Shown piece by piece: positions 63,553 to 64,000 of a stretch of 64,000 bases of DNA. This DNA is from JAAUTY01 sp964397305 (GTDB lineage Bacteria; Cyanobacteriota; Cyanobacteriia; Cyanobacteriales; Spirulinaceae). The notes beneath the pieces are model-generated. The model worked only from the letters and a program-made list of their open reading frames with translations, did no database searches and was not told the DNA's origin. A program made the translations under genes and the position numbers. The stretch covers positions 8,897 to 72,896 of the forward strand of contig CAYNIP010000020.1 of the NCBI GenBank assembly GCA_964397305.1. Direction: 5' to 3'. Each line of letters opens with the position of its first letter. Positions within the stretch are counted from its first letter, which is position 1.

Positions 63553-63725
63553 ATTGGAAACAAAGTTAATTCCAAGCTATCTTGAAAGCCTATGCAATTA
63601 TCAAGTTTAGTTTAGTTGGTCGAAAGTTAAGATTGATTTTGGAGTGATTGTTAGTTCAGAATCTTCCGAGTTTTCGGGCTTTTCGTGCTACCCAATTCAC
63701 CGCTACACCGGCAGCATTATCTAGG

Positions 63726-63766
63726 CTTCTGATCGCCTCAGAAGGGACTGACCGCCCTAAGCGGTC
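63726..63766 (+). repeat. Two tandem perfect hairpins in the precursor leader RNA
   Basis: CTTCTGA-TCGCC-TCAGAAG (63726-63744, 7-bp stem) and GACCGC-CCTAA-GCGGTC (63750-63766, 6-bp stem) lie 34 bases before the ATG. Both loops are 5 bases. They may control stability or translation of the precursor mRNA. Confidence 0.65.
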
Positions 63767-63800
63767 AAACGGTAAACCCAACAAAAGAGGTAAAACTCCA

Positions 63801-63980
63801 ATGGACAAGAAAAACATCACCCCCAACCCCCAACAGCCCGTTGACCGCGTTCCTACGGGTCAACTGCCCAGCGCTCTGGCGGAACTGAACGAAGAAGAGA
63901 TCAGTTCCCTCGCCCTTCCTGGGGAGTACGCGGATTTTCGGTTCATCGGGGGGTGTTCCTATGACGGGGAGGACGAGTAG
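63801..63980 (+). CDS. patE: PatE-type cyanobactin precursor peptide
   Basis: A 59-residue precursor. The leader starts MDKKNITPNPQQPVDRVPTG, matching the PatE/LynE/TruE leader (MDKKN...). LAELNEEEI (26-34) is recognition sequence I for the cyclodehydratase. The C-terminal SYDGEDE (53-59) is the PatG macrocyclase recognition sequence, directly after Cys52, the residue expected to become a thiazoline. Recognition sequence II is atypical: GEYAD or LPGE in place of G(L/V)E(A/P)S. The core is therefore FRFIGGC if cleavage follows GEYAD, or YADFRFIGGC if it follows LPGE. Only one core copy is present. ATG 63801 has AGAGG 10 bp upstream; the longer in-frame extension to 63648 is not coding. Confidence 0.9.
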   Translation: MDKKNITPNPQQPVDRVPTGQLPSALAELNEEEISSLALPGEYADFRFIGGCSYDGEDE

Positions 63981-64000
63981 TCGCGGGCTGATTCTACCAC

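Larger units (their letters stand above)
63330..63800. other. AT-rich region upstream of the precursor gene
   Basis: A 471-bp gap. It holds a direct repeat TCTAAATAG (63331-63339 and 63382-63390), a small hairpin AATAGC/GCTATT (63395-63414), a likely promoter (63525-63552) and two tandem hairpins (63726-63766). The open frame at 63413-63610 reads as low-complexity Lys/Asn-rich sequence and is not a convincing gene. Confidence 0.6.

Noticed and set aside
63413..63610. 65-codon open frame before the precursor gene, considered as a second precursor
   Set aside because: Lys/Asn-rich low-complexity sequence without LAEL-type or AYD/SYD recognition motifs; it overlaps the predicted promoter.
63648..63800. 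N-terminal extension of the precursor frame
   Set aside because: The conserved leader begins MDKKN at 63801 with a ribosome-binding site; the extension runs through the hairpins.
1..64000. tRNA, rRNA and CRISPR arrays
   Set aside because: Looked for TPsiC-like GGTTCGAATCC arms and regularly spaced repeats; none was found.

Overview
The window comes from a GC-rich cyanobacterium. The evidence is the many copies of the HIP1 palindrome (GCGATCGC), the linked photosynthesis genes rubA-ycf48-psbEFLJ, the plastid-type ndhCKJ operon, a ferrochelatase with a chlorophyll-binding tail, a valyl-tRNA synthetase carrying a CAAD membrane domain, and the C-terminal half of a split-intein DnaE. I cannot name the genus. 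No tRNA, rRNA or CRISPR array was seen.

Layout. 1-4510: two large hybrid sensor kinases (the first is cut by the window start). 4511-10717: class II aldolase, hemH, a methyltransferase, an aminotransferase, ebsA and a phosphotransacetylase-like protein. 10761-13359: a diguanylate cyclase gene broken by a 133-bp MITE, followed by a GGDEF remnant. 13360-16611: an alpha/beta hydrolase and an ATPase/DUF4276 pair that looks like a defence module. 16842-20898: ndhCKJ, rubA, ycf48 and psbEFLJ. 21140-26986: a Nudix-type regulator, aroH, sppA, a glycosyltransferase, a pentapeptide-repeat protein and tyrA. 27209-31579: a methyltransferase, a polysaccharide-type ABC exporter and a radical SAM protein. 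31605-34763: DUF1997, split dnaE and a BtuF-like protein. 34766-43078: a phosphate region with a CHAD protein, pstBACS, an RppA/RppB-like two-component pair and three 11-bp-period Pho-box-like sites. 43124-56475: mainly housekeeping genes (GNAT, dipeptide-type SBP, valS, GAF protein, PAP2-like, crtE, glgX).

56908-63980 is the most distinctive region: a cyanobactin (patellamide-type RiPP) cluster. It has a PatA-type subtilisin protease, a PatB-like small protein, a VWA-domain protein, a reversed Uma2 gene, a PatD-type fused YcaO cyclodehydratase and a 59-residue PatE-type precursor whose core ends in Cys followed by the SYDGEDE recognition tail. The PatG macrocyclase and PatF are not in the window and would be expected beyond the right edge. 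The precursor sequence appears to encode an undescribed product; the most likely core is FRFIGGC.

Two families of non-autonomous mobile elements can be defined directly from sequence. A roughly 90-116 bp family with GGGTGCATCTCA/TGAGATGCACCC ends has three copies flanked by exact 8-bp target duplications. A separate 133-bp element interrupts the diguanylate cyclase, also with an exact 8-bp duplication; removing the element and one duplication restores the reading frame exactly.
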